Numbered from the stretch's first letter, positions 49,503 to 61,122 are shown. The stretch is 64,000 nt of DNA from Cyclobacteriaceae bacterium (GCA_016787645.1 JAEUUF010000022.1:124001-188000); one strand, 5' to 3'. The notes: a model not told the origin generated them from the letters alone. Made by a program: numbers and translations.

Positions 49503-50276
49503 TTACTTTCTCGCCAACATGAACAGGTCCAGGGCGACCTCAGGGTGGTCGGTGATGAGGTAATCCTCATGCGTAATGCTGGCCACCAGGTGGTCGGAAT
49601 TTTGCTGAAGCCGGTTACGGTTCACCCGGTTCAATAAATCATAGGGTATGCGCAAGACAGCGGCCGGCAACCGATGTTGGAGATCAAAAATATCCCAGCG
49701 CATGAGCCGGTTTACCGATTCACGGTTCTTCTCATGATACCCCATCACTTTGTTATTTCCAGTGATGCCTTTCATTTCTACGGAGGGAAAAACCTTGTTG
49801 GCCAGGCTGGTTAGCTCGCCTGCTGTGTACTCGCGGATATGCCAGGGGTTTCTCGAAAGCGACATAATCCGGTTAGGTGTCGTAATCAGGGCAATGCCGC
49901 CCGGACGAAGTACCCGAAAAATTTCCTTTAGGAAGAGCAGATCATCCTGGATGTGTTCAATGACTTGGAAACTGATTACCGAATCAAATGAACCGTCAGG
50001 GTACGGCAACGGGGGGAGGTTGCCCGCCAGAAATTTTCCGGAAGGGTACCTTTCCTTGAGCTTCTCAATGGCCGCAGCAATTTTATCAATGGCCCAATAG
50101 GAAGTAACATGAGGAAGGACCAGCTGTATGCCCCGACCCTCACCGCAGCCCACCTCCAGCAAATCTCCCCTTACCCATTGCCCTGCTGTCACATAGGGCA
50201 TCAACAATCGCTGGTGCAGGGGGTTATCCGAAACCAGTTGGTCTGAGGTTATCTCTGTTGTATATATTCTTGCCAT
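49503..50276 (-). CDS. Class I SAM-dependent methyltransferase
   Basis: The 257-aa product has DLLEVGCGEGRGIQLVLP near residue 38, AIDKIAAAIEKLKERYP, DGSFDSVISFQVIEHIQDDL near 96 and VLRPGGIALITTPN near 123. These are the motifs of a class I methyltransferase of the type that acts on small molecules or lipids. It is convergent with the DUF2723 gene (6 bp between stops) and divergent from the GWxTD gene. The substrate is unknown. Confidence 0.9.
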   Translation of the reverse strand: MARIYTTEITSDQLVSDNPLHQRLLMPYVTAGQWVRGDLLEVGCGEGRGIQLVLPHVTSYWAIDKIAAAIEKLKERYPSGKFLAGNLPPLPYPDGSFDSVISFQVIEHIQDDLLFLKEIFRVLRPGGIALITTPNRIMSLSRNPWHIREYTAGELTSLANKVFPSVEMKGITGNNKVMGYHEKNRESVNRLMRWDIFDLQHRLPAAVLRIPYDLLNRVNRNRLQQNSDHLVASITHEDYLITDHPEVALDLFMLARK

Positions 50277-50346
50277 GAGGGCCTAAAATTACATCAATTT
50301 ACTTGTGCACTGTTTCTCTTGGTTTCTTCGTTATTTTACTAAGCCG

Positions 50347-51516
50347 ATGCGACAAAAATATCTTATTGTATTCTCTGCGCTTATGCTCACCTGGGTAACC
50401 GGCCTGGGGCAAGCAGTTAGTTCCCTCAACTTCAATCATTGGTATGATCCTGTTTCTGAAGTAGTTCTGCAACTAAAACCCCTGAATCATGGCGATAGCG
50501 TGGAGGTGTTCTTCCGCGTCAGGTGCAACCTGGCAACGCCTACCAGCTACATGGTCAAGTGGGAAAAAAGGGAATCCTTTGCCCAGCGGCAGGGAAGTGC
50601 AATTCGGTCTACGGACACGTTGCGGCTTACCAATGGCTGGTTTGAGGGACGATTCGTTTTCAATCGCCCGGCCAAACCCTGGCTGCTGGTTGCCAAGTTG
50701 GTGAATATCGCGACCGGCAAGGCCTGGCATTTTTTCCGGTTGATTGAGTCGCACTACCCGGTGAACGGCTACCTTGAAAATGGAGGTCGCTCATGGGATT
50801 CGTATGTAACCGCGGAGAAGGTGTATACCATTCACGGGAGTGGATCGGGTAAACCCATTTTTGTCTCCTATTACAAGGACAATTTTCCATCACCGGCGCC
50901 GCCGTTTGTGGTCAAGGAACTCAAGATGGATCGCTTTCTCTTTCCGGATTCCACGTTTACGCTCAACGCGGGAACAGCGCTTGGTCCTTTCACTAAAGAA
51001 GGACTATACCTGGCCCAGGAAGACACCGCTTCCGGGTTTGGTTTTTCTTTTTATGTCAAGCGTTCTCCGTATCCCAAATACAATAAGTTGGGTGACCTGA
51101 AAGGTCCGCTCCTGTTTGTAACTACCCAGGAGGAAAATGAATCACTGGGACTTGCTGGTGAGGATAAGGTGAAATTTGACCGGATTATCCTTGACATCAC
51201 AAAAGACAAAGAAAGGGCCCGCACCTTTATGCGTAGCTACTTCCGGCGTGTAGAACTCGCCAACTATTATTTTACTTCCTTCAAGGAAGGATGGAAAACC
51301 GACCGCGGAATGATCTTCACCATTTATGGCCTGCCCGACGAGGTGAGGTTTGAGGACGGATTTGAATATTGGAGCTACAAGAGCATAAAGCAGATGTTCC
51401 GCTTCGCGCGGGCCGGCAGTGTATACCATCCGGATCATTCGGTGTTGGTACGGGAGAAAGGCTACACCGAATACTGGTACCAGACGATTGACATGTGGCG
51501 CAAGAGTCGGTACTAA
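50347..51516 (+). CDS. GWxTD-domain secreted protein
   Basis: The 389-aa product has a signal peptide (MRQKYLIVFSALMLTWVTGLGQ), long beta-rich stretches, and a C-terminal GWKTDRGMIFTIYGLPDEV motif near residue 314 that defines the GWxTD family. The function of this family, found widely in Bacteroidota, is not known. A start at 50305 (GTG) would place extra residues before the signal peptide and is less likely. It is followed by rlmB at 73 bp. Confidence 0.88.
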   Translation: MRQKYLIVFSALMLTWVTGLGQAVSSLNFNHWYDPVSEVVLQLKPLNHGDSVEVFFRVRCNLATPTSYMVKWEKRESFAQRQGSAIRSTDTLRLTNGWFEGRFVFNRPAKPWLLVAKLVNIATGKAWHFFRLIESHYPVNGYLENGGRSWDSYVTAEKVYTIHGSGSGKPIFVSYYKDNFPSPAPPFVVKELKMDRFLFPDSTFTLNAGTALGPFTKEGLYLAQEDTASGFGFSFYVKRSPYPKYNKLGDLKGPLLFVTTQEENESLGLAGEDKVKFDRIILDITKDKERARTFMRSYFRRVELANYYFTSFKEGWKTDRGMIFTIYGLPDEVRFEDGFEYWSYKSIKQMFRFARAGSVYHPDHSVLVREKGYTEYWYQTIDMWRKSRY

Positions 51517-51589
51517 AATGGACAGCAACCTCCGCTGACCACAATCTTTCCATTTATTCAACTTACTTTAGGATCCGGATTCTAATTCA

Positions 51590-52363
51590 ATGGAAAAGAG
51601 CGACATGGTTTACGGCACCCGGGCGGTCATCGAGGCTGCCCGTTCGGGTCGACAGGTTGAAAAGGTCTTCCTGCAGGCGGGCATCAACAATGATTTGATG
51701 AAAGAGCTGGTAAGTGCTCTCAAGGAGCACGGCATTCCATTCAGTTGGGTACCCGCTGAGAAATTAAACCGCCTCACTTCCAAAAATCACCAGGGGGCCG
51801 TGGGGTTTCTGTCTGCCGTACAGTATGCGTCCCTTCAACCCATCATTGACCATGCCTACAGCGAGGGCCGGACGCCTTTCTTGTTACTGCTCGATCGCAT
51901 TACCGACGTACGGAATTTTGGAGCCGTAGCCCGAACTTGTGAATGTGCGGGCCTTGACGCAATTGTCATCGAAGAAAAAGGGAACGCCCCGGTGACCAGC
52001 GATGCGATAAAGACATCGGCAGGCGCTTTACACCATCTCCCGGTGTGCAGGGTAAAGTCATTGAAACAAACCATGAAGGAACTGCGTGACAACGGCATCC
52101 AGGTGGTTGCGTGCACAGAAAAAGCAGCGCAGGATATTTATTCCGCTGATTTGTCCGGGCCAACTGCGTTGCTCCTCGGATCGGAAGAGGATGGCATTGC
52201 TGCCCCGTTGCTAAAAGATGCGGATTTGCTTGTCAAGATTCCCATGAGGGGAAAGATCGAATCCTTGAATATTTCCGTGGCCGCTGGTGTTGCGATTTAT
52301 GAAACGTTGCGGCAGAAGTCACAGAAGGATGTTCAGCCCGCAGGCCGGCCACCCGTCAGCTAA
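51590..52363 (+). CDS. rlmB: 23S rRNA (guanosine-2'-O)-methyltransferase, TrmH/SpoU family
   Basis: RlmB methylates the ribose of G2251 in the peptidyl-transferase region of 23S rRNA. The 257-aa product has an N-terminal substrate-binding domain (YGTRAVIEAARSGRQVEKVF). The SpoU knot motifs are LLDRITDVRNFGAVARTCEC near residue 102 and ALLLGSEEDGIAAPLL then IPMRGKIESLNISVAAGVAI near 190-225. The Arg in the first motif and the Glu in the second are intact. It ends 4 bp into the convergent manC gene. Another TrmH-family target is possible. Confidence 0.9.
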   Translation: MEKSDMVYGTRAVIEAARSGRQVEKVFLQAGINNDLMKELVSALKEHGIPFSWVPAEKLNRLTSKNHQGAVGFLSAVQYASLQPIIDHAYSEGRTPFLLLLDRITDVRNFGAVARTCECAGLDAIVIEEKGNAPVTSDAIKTSAGALHHLPVCRVKSLKQTMKELRDNGIQVVACTEKAAQDIYSADLSGPTALLLGSEEDGIAAPLLKDADLLVKIPMRGKIESLNISVAAGVAIYETLRQKSQKDVQPAGRPPVS

Positions 52364-53436
52364 AGGTAATTGGTGCCGTCCGGACGGGCCTTCAGATCAT
52401 TCACGTAACGACGGAACATATCTTCCTTGTCTTTTTCGCAAATGATCACCACGTTGTCGAACACACCGACGAGATAGCCATTCAATCCCTGTGTCACAAC
52501 CAGTTTATCGGGCGGGCCCAGGATCAAGGAGTTGCGCGTGTCGTACGTCAAGGCCTGGCCGTTGATCATGTTGTTGTCGGCATTCCGTGCAGAGGCCTCA
52601 TGCAATGACGCCCATGAACCGAGATCGGACCAGGTGAAATTTCCAAGGGCCACATAAACATTATCGGCCTTCTCCATCACTCCGTAATCAATGGAGATGT
52701 TTTTGGTCTGAGCGTAGACTTGGGCTACGAGGGCACGTTCATCCGGAGTAAAGAAACTTGGCCTTATCTCTTCAAAGGCTTCAGCAAGCTCCGGAAGGTA
52801 CTGACCAAAGGATTTTAAGATTGCCCTTACACCCCAGACGAATATTCCGGAATTCCAGACAAAGTCGCCGCTCTCAATAAATGTTTTTGCCAGGGCGAGC
52901 GCCGGCTTTTCTGTAAATGTCTTGACTTTCTTCAGGCTTGATTTGCCTTCCAGGAACTGGATATATCCATAGCCTGTCTCCGGGCGAGTGGGCGTGATAC
53001 CCAGGGTAATCAGTTTATCTTGTGCCCGCGCCTGGTCAGCCGCCTTTTGCAGGGTGGTCAGGAATTCCTTCTCGTTCAGAATGAGATGATCGGAAGGGCT
53101 GGCAATCATCACCGCCTCAGGGTTGCGGGCGAAAATACGGTTGGCCGCATAGGCAATACAGGTTGCCGTGTTTTTTCGCATGGGCTCCAGGATAATCTGA
53201 TCCGGCTTCACCATGGGCAATTGTTCCCTAACCAGGTCGCTGTGCTCTTCGTGGGTGACAATCAGGATGTTCTCCGGCGGACACAAGGGTAAGTAACGTT
53301 CGTAAGTCGACTGGACTAACGTTTTTCCTGAATTCAGGACATCCAGAAATTGTTTTGGTTTGGCATTTCTACTGTAGGGCCAAAAGCGGGTGCCAATTCC
53401 CCCCGCCATGATCACAACGTATAAATTCTGGTCCAT
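52360..53436 (-). CDS. manC: Mannose-1-phosphate guanylyltransferase
   Basis: The enzyme makes GDP-mannose from GTP and mannose-1-phosphate. The 358-aa product has the nucleotidyltransferase motif AGGIGTRFWPYSRNAKPKQF at residues 11-30, TCIAYAANRIFARNPEAVMI near 92, and FTEKPALALAKTFIES near 174. It is the short form without the C-terminal mannose-6-phosphate isomerase domain. It is separated from gmd/fcl by about 8 kb but supplies their substrate. It overlaps the rlmB end by 4 bp. Confidence 0.93.
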   Translation of the reverse strand: MDQNLYVVIMAGGIGTRFWPYSRNAKPKQFLDVLNSGKTLVQSTYERYLPLCPPENILIVTHEEHSDLVREQLPMVKPDQIILEPMRKNTATCIAYAANRIFARNPEAVMIASPSDHLILNEKEFLTTLQKAADQARAQDKLITLGITPTRPETGYGYIQFLEGKSSLKKVKTFTEKPALALAKTFIESGDFVWNSGIFVWGVRAILKSFGQYLPELAEAFEEIRPSFFTPDERALVAQVYAQTKNISIDYGVMEKADNVYVALGNFTWSDLGSWASLHEASARNADNNMINGQALTYDTRNSLILGPPDKLVVTQGLNGYLVGVFDNVVIICEKDKEDMFRRYVNDLKARPDGTNYL

Positions 53437-53572
53437 TTGCCTCGTTAGAATAACATTTTGGGGAACTCTCCGTTCATCCTAGACACCGTCCACCTTAAGA
53501 ATATATAATGAACTATCTGTTGATTTTTTCAGTATATTCAATGGCCCTTCGCTTTTCGTCGCATGCGGAGGT

Positions 53573-53580
53573 CAAAGGTA
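53573..53580 (-). promoter_or_regulatory. Candidate -7 element for manC
   Basis: TACCTTTG on the minus strand matches the Bacteroidota -7 consensus and lies about 137 bp before manC, in the spacer shared with recQ. No TTTG sits at the expected distance, so this is weak. Confidence 0.3.
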
Positions 53581-53604
53581 AGGATTTAATCGACTTTGGA
53601 ATTT

Positions 53605-55794
<2,190 letters not shown>

Positions 55795-55815
55795 CTCCCG
55801 GCCAGAAGGTTTTTC

Positions 55816-55823
55816 TATCTTTG
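55816..55823 (+). promoter_or_regulatory. Candidate -7 element for purD
   Basis: TATCTTTG matches TAnnTTTG and lies 15 bp before the purD ATG, giving a very short leader. No TTTG is visible at the usual distance. Weak call. Confidence 0.35.
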
Positions 55824-55838
55824 GCTTTTAACTCCCCG

Positions 55839-57128
55839 ATGAACATCCTCCTGATAGGCAATGGCGGCCGTGAACATGCGTTGGCGTGGAAAATCCGGCA
55901 AAGTCCACTCACCCAATCACTGCTGATTGCTCCAGGAAACGCCGGCACTGCGCAGGTGGGCGAAAACATTCCTGTGAAATCGGATGACCTCGCCGGCATT
56001 GCCCGGATCTGCCGGGAAAGAAAAGTTGACATGGTGGTCGTTGGTCCTGAAGTGCCGCTTGTCATCGGCTTACGCGACTTACTGGAAGCGGAACCCGGGC
56101 TTGGCCACCTGCGAATCGTGGGACCAGGCCGTTCGGGAGCACGACTTGAGGGGAGTAAGGATTTCTCCAAACAGTTTATGCTACGCCATGGCATCCATAC
56201 GGCAAAGGCCCGTACGTTCACTGAATCACAATTGGACGCCGGCATGCAGTACCTCGAAGGATGCCGTTTGCCCATCGTGCTGAAAGCGGATGGACTGGCG
56301 GCTGGTAAGGGCGTCATTATCTGCAGTGAGCATGATGAGGCAAAAAGGGCCCTCCGTGAGATGCTGGCCGATCATCTATTTGGAGATGCCAGTGCCCGTG
56401 TCCTGGTGGAGGAATTTCTTCCGGGCATCGAGGTGTCTGTATTTGTTATTACGGATGGCCATGATTATGTGCTGCTGCCCGAGGCGAAAGACTATAAGAG
56501 AGTCGGCGAGTCGGATGAAGGACCTAACACGGGTGGTATGGGAGCGGTCTCTCCAGTCCCTTTTGCCAATGATGCGTTCATGGAAAAAGTACGCACCCGC
56601 ATCATTGAACCTACCATTGCCGGACTTCAGCGAGAGAATATTCCTTACCGGGGTTTTATCTTTTTCGGATTGATGAATGTGGGCGGTGAACCCTATGTGA
56701 TTGAGTACAATTGCCGGCTCGGTGATCCTGAAACTGAGGCAATCATTCCCAGAATTGAATCGGACCTCGTTGAATTATTGGTCGCCTGTGGAGAGGGAAA
56801 GCTCAAAGACCAACGCATTCGCATTACTCCGCAAACCGCAGTAACGGTAATGATGGTTTCCGGGGGTTACCCGGGTGACTACCTCAAAGGCAAGGTGATT
56901 GCAGGTTCGCTCCAATTAAACCCCACCCTTCTGTTCCAGGCCGGCACCAAGGCAACTGGTACTGATGTGGTGACCGATGGCGGACGCGTACTCGCCGCCA
57001 CAGGGATGGGCAATGGAATTATGGAGGCAAGGGATCGAGCCTACGCCGCTTTGTCCGGCATTTCATTTGAACAAGCCTATTTCAGAAGGGATATTGGTGT
57101 AGATTTGCTTCAAACCGGGAAGTCCTGA
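55839..57128 (+). CDS. purD: Phosphoribosylamine--glycine ligase
   Basis: PurD joins glycine to 5-phosphoribosylamine in step two of purine synthesis. The 429-aa product has the N-terminal NILLIGNGGREHALAWKI, the ATP-grasp core (LKADGLAAGKGVIIC near 146) and the GPNTGGMGAVSPVPF loop near 230. Further on, GFIFFGLMNVGGEPYVIEYNCRLGDPETE lies near 275-300. The ATG at 55839 is used; a TTG 18 bp upstream would overlap the -7 element. It is followed by ricT after 30 bp. Confidence 0.97.
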   Translation: MNILLIGNGGREHALAWKIRQSPLTQSLLIAPGNAGTAQVGENIPVKSDDLAGIARICRERKVDMVVVGPEVPLVIGLRDLLEAEPGLGHLRIVGPGRSGARLEGSKDFSKQFMLRHGIHTAKARTFTESQLDAGMQYLEGCRLPIVLKADGLAAGKGVIICSEHDEAKRALREMLADHLFGDASARVLVEEFLPGIEVSVFVITDGHDYVLLPEAKDYKRVGESDEGPNTGGMGAVSPVPFANDAFMEKVRTRIIEPTIAGLQRENIPYRGFIFFGLMNVGGEPYVIEYNCRLGDPETEAIIPRIESDLVELLVACGEGKLKDQRIRITPQTAVTVMMVSGGYPGDYLKGKVIAGSLQLNPTLLFQAGTKATGTDVVTDGGRVLAATGMGNGIMEARDRAYAALSGISFEQAYFRRDIGVDLLQTGKS

Positions 57129-57158
57129 CTTTGCGGTAGTCACAAAGAATCTGGAACT

Positions 57159-58319
57159 ATGGGTTGTTCGTGCGGAACGAGTAAGAACGGGAAGACCGCC
57201 GGCTGCCAGAATAATGGCGCCTGCGAGACCGGCGGCTGCAACAAAATGAATGTGTTTGACTGGTTGTCCAACATGGATATGCCGGTGCAAGAGCGCTTTG
57301 ACGTTGTTGAGGTGCGTTTCAAGAATGGCCGCAAGGATTTTTACCGCAACACCGAAAAACTGGAACTCCATGCCGGTGATCCCGTAGTGGTGGAAGTACA
57401 AAATGGCCATCACCTGGGCCATGTTTCGCTCCAGGGCGAACTGGTACGCTTACAACTGAAGAAAAAGAATGTGGCCAACGACGGAGAAATCCGTAAGATC
57501 TACCGCATTGCCAATCCCCGTGACCTTGAGAAATCTGAAGAGGCACAGAAACGCGAGCTTCCCTCGCTGCACCGGTGTCGCGAGATTATCCGGCAGATGC
57601 GACTCAACATGAAATTGTCGGACGTCGAATACCAGGCGGACAACACGAAGGCCAGTTTCTACTATTCTGCAGACGAACGGGTTGATTTTCGCGAGCTCAT
57701 CAAGGTGCTCGCGGGGGAATTCCGTGTTCGCGTGGAAATGCGGCAAATCAGCCTGCGGCAGGAAGCGGGACGGCTGGGTGGCATCGGCGTATGTGGACGC
57801 GAGTTGTGCTGTTCCACCTGGCTCAGTGACTTCAAGAATGTGGCCACCAGTGCGGCGCGTTACCAGAATCTATCCCTTAATCCCAGCAAGCTTAGTGGTC
57901 AGTGCGGACGCCTCAAGTGTTGCCTGAACTATGAGCTGGAAACCTATATGCAGGCCCTTAAAGATATTCCTGAGATAAACCGCCCGCTGCAAACGGAAAA
58001 AGGTGACGCTTCGCTGCAGAAGACGGATATCTTCCGGCGGATCATGTGGTTCGGTTTCAAGGAAGAGAATACATGGTACCCGCTGAGCGTCGAGCGGGTT
58101 AAAGAAATTCTTCGCTGGAACGAGGAAGGACGAAAGCCGGCCAACCTGGAGGTGAACGAGGTCGCAGAACGCGAACCCGTTTCTGTTTTAAACAGTGACC
58201 TCATGCGCCTGGACAAGAAATTCAGTAACAAGGGTGGCAAAAACAAGCGGCGTTCCCGGGGGCCCCGGCGCGATCGGGATCGTGGCCGTCGTCCCGGAAA
58301 TCCACAACAACCCCGATAA
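57159..58319 (+). CDS. ricT: PSP1-domain protein, RicT/YaaT-like
   Basis: The 386-aa product has a cysteine-rich N-terminus (six cysteines within residues 3-27). A PSP1 domain includes RQEAGRLGGIGVCGRELCCS near 205 and SGQCGRLKCCLNYE near 240, the conserved Cys motifs that in Bacillus RicT help bind iron-sulfur clusters. A basic C-terminal tail (KNKRRSRGPRRDRDRGRRPG) suggests nucleic-acid contact. RicT with RicA and RicF affects RNA processing in Bacillus. Here it lies 6 bp before gldH, a recurring Bacteroidota pair. Confidence 0.88.
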   Translation: MGCSCGTSKNGKTAGCQNNGACETGGCNKMNVFDWLSNMDMPVQERFDVVEVRFKNGRKDFYRNTEKLELHAGDPVVVEVQNGHHLGHVSLQGELVRLQLKKKNVANDGEIRKIYRIANPRDLEKSEEAQKRELPSLHRCREIIRQMRLNMKLSDVEYQADNTKASFYYSADERVDFRELIKVLAGEFRVRVEMRQISLRQEAGRLGGIGVCGRELCCSTWLSDFKNVATSAARYQNLSLNPSKLSGQCGRLKCCLNYELETYMQALKDIPEINRPLQTEKGDASLQKTDIFRRIMWFGFKEENTWYPLSVERVKEILRWNEEGRKPANLEVNEVAEREPVSVLNSDLMRLDKKFSNKGGKNKRRSRGPRRDRDRGRRPGNPQQPR

Positions 58320-58325
58320 GCTGCC

Positions 58326-58811
58326 ATGTTCGTGGTACGTAGGCTGATTTTCCTGTTGATAATACTTGCGACAACAACGCTAACTTCCTGTGATGAGAAG
58401 CGCTTGTATGAGGACAATGTAGAGTTCAAAGACCGTTATTGGTTGGTCAGTAACGAGCCATCGTTTGAATTCATGATTGCCGATTCCGCACAAGCCTACA
58501 ACCTTTATTACAACGTTCGCAACTCCCTGGATTACCGGTGGGATAGAATTTTCGTGACTTATGTGTTGACGGACTCAGCAGGTAATGAACTGGCGAAGAA
58601 GTTGGTATATAATGATTTGTTTGATCCGGCAGGAAGACCGTACGGAGAAAGTGGATTGGGAGATTTGTACGATCACCAGTTTCCCTTGCTTGCCAATTAT
58701 CGTTTTGAGCACGCTGGAAAATATTCCTTGCGGCTGATCCAGTTCTCTCGGCAGGATACCCTTCGGGGAGTGTTGGCAGTTGGCGCTCGCGTTGAGCGCG
58801 CCATAAACTGA
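58326..58811 (+). CDS. gldH: Gliding motility lipoprotein GldH
   Basis: The 161-aa product has a lipoprotein signal peptide with lipobox LTSC (Cys22) and the GldH-type core YEDNVEFKDRYWLVSNEPSF followed by a beta-rich domain. GldH is required for gliding in Flavobacterium and is found in many Bacteroidota, also non-gliding ones. Its position just after ricT supports the assignment. The family is diverse, so confidence is moderate. Confidence 0.82.
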   Translation: MFVVRRLIFLLIILATTTLTSCDEKRLYEDNVEFKDRYWLVSNEPSFEFMIADSAQAYNLYYNVRNSLDYRWDRIFVTYVLTDSAGNELAKKLVYNDLFDPAGRPYGESGLGDLYDHQFPLLANYRFEHAGKYSLRLIQFSRQDTLRGVLAVGARVERAIN

Positions 58812-58823
58812 TAAAAAAGAAAA

Positions 58824-58850
58824 GGGGCCACCCAAATAATTGGCCCCCTG
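58824..58850 (+). terminator. Hairpin after gldH
   Basis: A 7-bp stem (58824-58830 with 58841-58847) with a 10-nt loop lies 12 bp after the gldH stop, followed by CTGTTCCC. The T run is weak, so termination efficiency is uncertain. Confidence 0.5.
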
Positions 58851-58941
58851 TTCCCGGTCACCCTCTGACCTACTGACTATGAATCAATACAAATCTCGTT
58901 CAGAAAGGATTTAATTATTCTTGTTGGCCATTAGAATTGAA

Positions 58942-60315
58942 TTAGAAGTTCTTCACTGCCGGAAGCTTCACCAGCACCTCGGTACCGGATTCTACGGCAG
59001 AATTGATACTGATTTCACCTCCGTACAGATTGAAGATGCGCTGGCTTAGCCACAGACCAACCCCGTGCCCTTTGGTAGACTTTGCCTTGTCGCCCCGGTA
59101 GAAGGGCTGAAAAATGCTCTTCAAGTCGTCCTTCTTGATGCCAGGTCCGCGATCAGAAATTTTGAGGTGGATGTGGCTTTCCGTGCAGCGCAATGAGACA
59201 CGCGCTGTATGGTCGGAAGAAAACTTGCATGCATTTTCAATGATGTTGATCATCGCCGAGCAAAGCAAGTGTGGGCTTCCATGGCTACATAAGCGCTCTT
59301 CCTGCTCAGGCAACTGAAGATCCACTACTTCGGCATGGTACTGGGGATTCAGGGAACGCACCTTCTCCATCGCATCCCACATTACTTCGTCTACCCTCAC
59401 ACTGGAAACGCCAAAGGTTCTGTTTTCGCCATTGGCCGAAGCCAGGTCCAGGAAACTGGTGGAGAGGAGATTGAGTTCGCGTACATCTTCCAGGACTGAC
59501 TCCAGGGTCTTCTTGTACTCTTCCACCGAGCGGTCGTTTAGCAGCATTACCTCAAGCTGGGAGGTCATGCGTGTCAAAGGGTTCTTGAGTTCGTGGGAAA
59601 CATTGCTTACAAACGAACGCTGAAGGTCAAAGGCCCGTTCGATGCGCGCCAAAAGACCATTGAAGATCCTGATGAGTCGCCCAATTTCATCGCGGCTCTT
59701 TGGCTCTTCAAGGCGTCGTTGCAAGTCCTCTTCCGAAATGGATTGCACTTCGTTGATCAGCATATTGATGGGACGGAGTGCCCTGCCCGCATAGATCCAC
59801 CCGGCAAACACCACCACAATCATTACATTGAGCAACAACCCGATCAGCAACCACCGCAGGTTACTCAGCAGGTGCTCCCCGGCTACATCGATTGCTCCGG
59901 CCACCACCACGGTTGACCGTTGTTGGTCGCTCAGGATATGTCCGGACATTTCGAATTCGCCGTGGGAGAAAAAAAGACTCCCCCGGTCGCGAACGGCCTG
60001 GAGCGTTTCCGGGCTCAAGGTAAATACCACGGTATCGTTGTTCGAGTAGACCTTATGATTATTTCCATCATACACGGTTACGCTCTCGCCGTACAATACC
60101 CCTGTACGGGTTCGGTCGATTTTCTTCATAATCGAAGAGTCAACCACATGAATATTGAGGAGCAGCGCTGTGTTGATGGCGCGGCTGATCAGCCGGGATC
60201 GGAACTGCTCCTGGTTGTAGGCATACATAAAATAGTAGAGCAGTCCGAATGAAATCGACAGGATAAGAAAAACAACCAGGGCAAACTGCAGCGTGAGACG
60301 AGCCCGTATTTGCAT
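58942..60315 (-). CDS. Two-component sensor histidine kinase
   Basis: The 457-aa product has two membrane helices (about 7-31 and 155-178) that bracket a periplasmic sensor region, and a HAMP linker (about 178-230). The HisKA domain has the phospho-accepting His241 in SNVSHELKNP, and the ATPase domain has NIIENACKFS near 360, DRGPGIKKDD near 397 and GHGVGLWLSQRI. It follows the response-regulator gene by 2 bp. The signal is unknown. Confidence 0.96.
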   Translation of the reverse strand: MQIRARLTLQFALVVFLILSISFGLLYYFMYAYNQEQFRSRLISRAINTALLLNIHVVDSSIMKKIDRTRTGVLYGESVTVYDGNNHKVYSNNDTVVFTLSPETLQAVRDRGSLFFSHGEFEMSGHILSDQQRSTVVVAGAIDVAGEHLLSNLRWLLIGLLLNVMIVVVFAGWIYAGRALRPINMLINEVQSISEEDLQRRLEEPKSRDEIGRLIRIFNGLLARIERAFDLQRSFVSNVSHELKNPLTRMTSQLEVMLLNDRSVEEYKKTLESVLEDVRELNLLSTSFLDLASANGENRTFGVSSVRVDEVMWDAMEKVRSLNPQYHAEVVDLQLPEQEERLCSHGSPHLLCSAMINIIENACKFSSDHTARVSLRCTESHIHLKISDRGPGIKKDDLKSIFQPFYRGDKAKSTKGHGVGLWLSQRIFNLYGGEISINSAVESGTEVLVKLPAVKNF

Positions 60316-60317
60316 GA

Positions 60318-60995
60318 TCAGGCAGTTTGTTTCATCACATAGCCGAGGCCAAATTGTGTATGGATCAGTTTCTGGGGAAAGTCGCGATCAATCTTGCGGC
60401 GAAGGTAATTGATGTAGACCTCAACCATGTTGGTTCCCGTGTCAAAATCGAGCCCCCAAACATGCCGGACAATCTCCTGGCGGCTGATTACCTTTTCCTT
60501 GTTCCGGAGCAGGTATTCCAACAGCGAATACTCACGGGCGGTCAATTGAATATCTCGCCCGGCGCGTTTTACACTTCGGCTCTCCAGGTTCATTTCCAGG
60601 TCCGCTATCGCCAGGATCAAGGAAGCCGGCGTACCACTGGAGCGTTTGGTCAATGTCCGTATGCGGGCCAGCAGTTCCTGAAATTCAAATGGCTTGACCA
60701 GGTAGTCGTCTGCCCCACTGTCCAACCCCTCAACAATCTGACCCACATCCCCCAGGGCCGTTAGCATCAACAGCGGAGTGTGGTTGCCCAATCCCCGCAA
60801 CTCGCGACAAAGTGTGATTCCATTCATCCCGGGGAGCACGACATCGCTGATAATGATATGATACGACTTCTGCATAGCCAGGCGAAGCCCTTCGATCCCG
60901 TCCGGTGCGCCGTCAACGGAATACCCATTCTCCTCAAGCCCCTTGGCGATAAACTCAAGCGTCTTCGGCTCGTCCTCAATCAATAAGATATTCAT
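60318..60995 (-). CDS. OmpR-family response regulator
   Basis: The 225-aa product has a receiver domain (phospho-acceptor Asp51 in SDVVLPGMNG, acidic pair at 7-8, conserved Lys near 101 in DDYLVKPF). A C-terminal winged helix follows (LTAREYSLLEYLLRNKEKVI, then VEVYINYLRRKID). The start at 60995 gives a normal N-terminus; a longer frame upstream has no support. It is the first gene of the pair with the histidine kinase. Confidence 0.96.
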   Translation of the reverse strand: MNILLIEDEPKTLEFIAKGLEENGYSVDGAPDGIEGLRLAMQKSYHIIISDVVLPGMNGITLCRELRGLGNHTPLLMLTALGDVGQIVEGLDSGADDYLVKPFEFQELLARIRTLTKRSSGTPASLILAIADLEMNLESRSVKRAGRDIQLTAREYSLLEYLLRNKEKVISRQEIVRHVWGLDFDTGTNMVEVYINYLRRKIDRDFPQKLIHTQFGLGYVMKQTA

Positions 60996-61065
60996 AATTA
61001 AACTTACAGCGTTGGCACCGGTGGGGTTCGTGCCCCCCATTAGAATTTGATTAAAAGCCTTAGGT

Positions 61066-61073
61066 CAAAGGTA
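61066..61073 (-). promoter_or_regulatory. Candidate -7 element for the two-component operon
   Basis: TACCTTTG on the minus strand lies about 71 bp before the response-regulator start, after the secDF terminator. No good TTTG is seen at the expected distance. Confidence 0.4.
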
Positions 61074-61122
61074 ACTGGATTTGGTGCGATTTGTTGGGTT
61101 CCAATGCCTGCAGGTAATAAAC

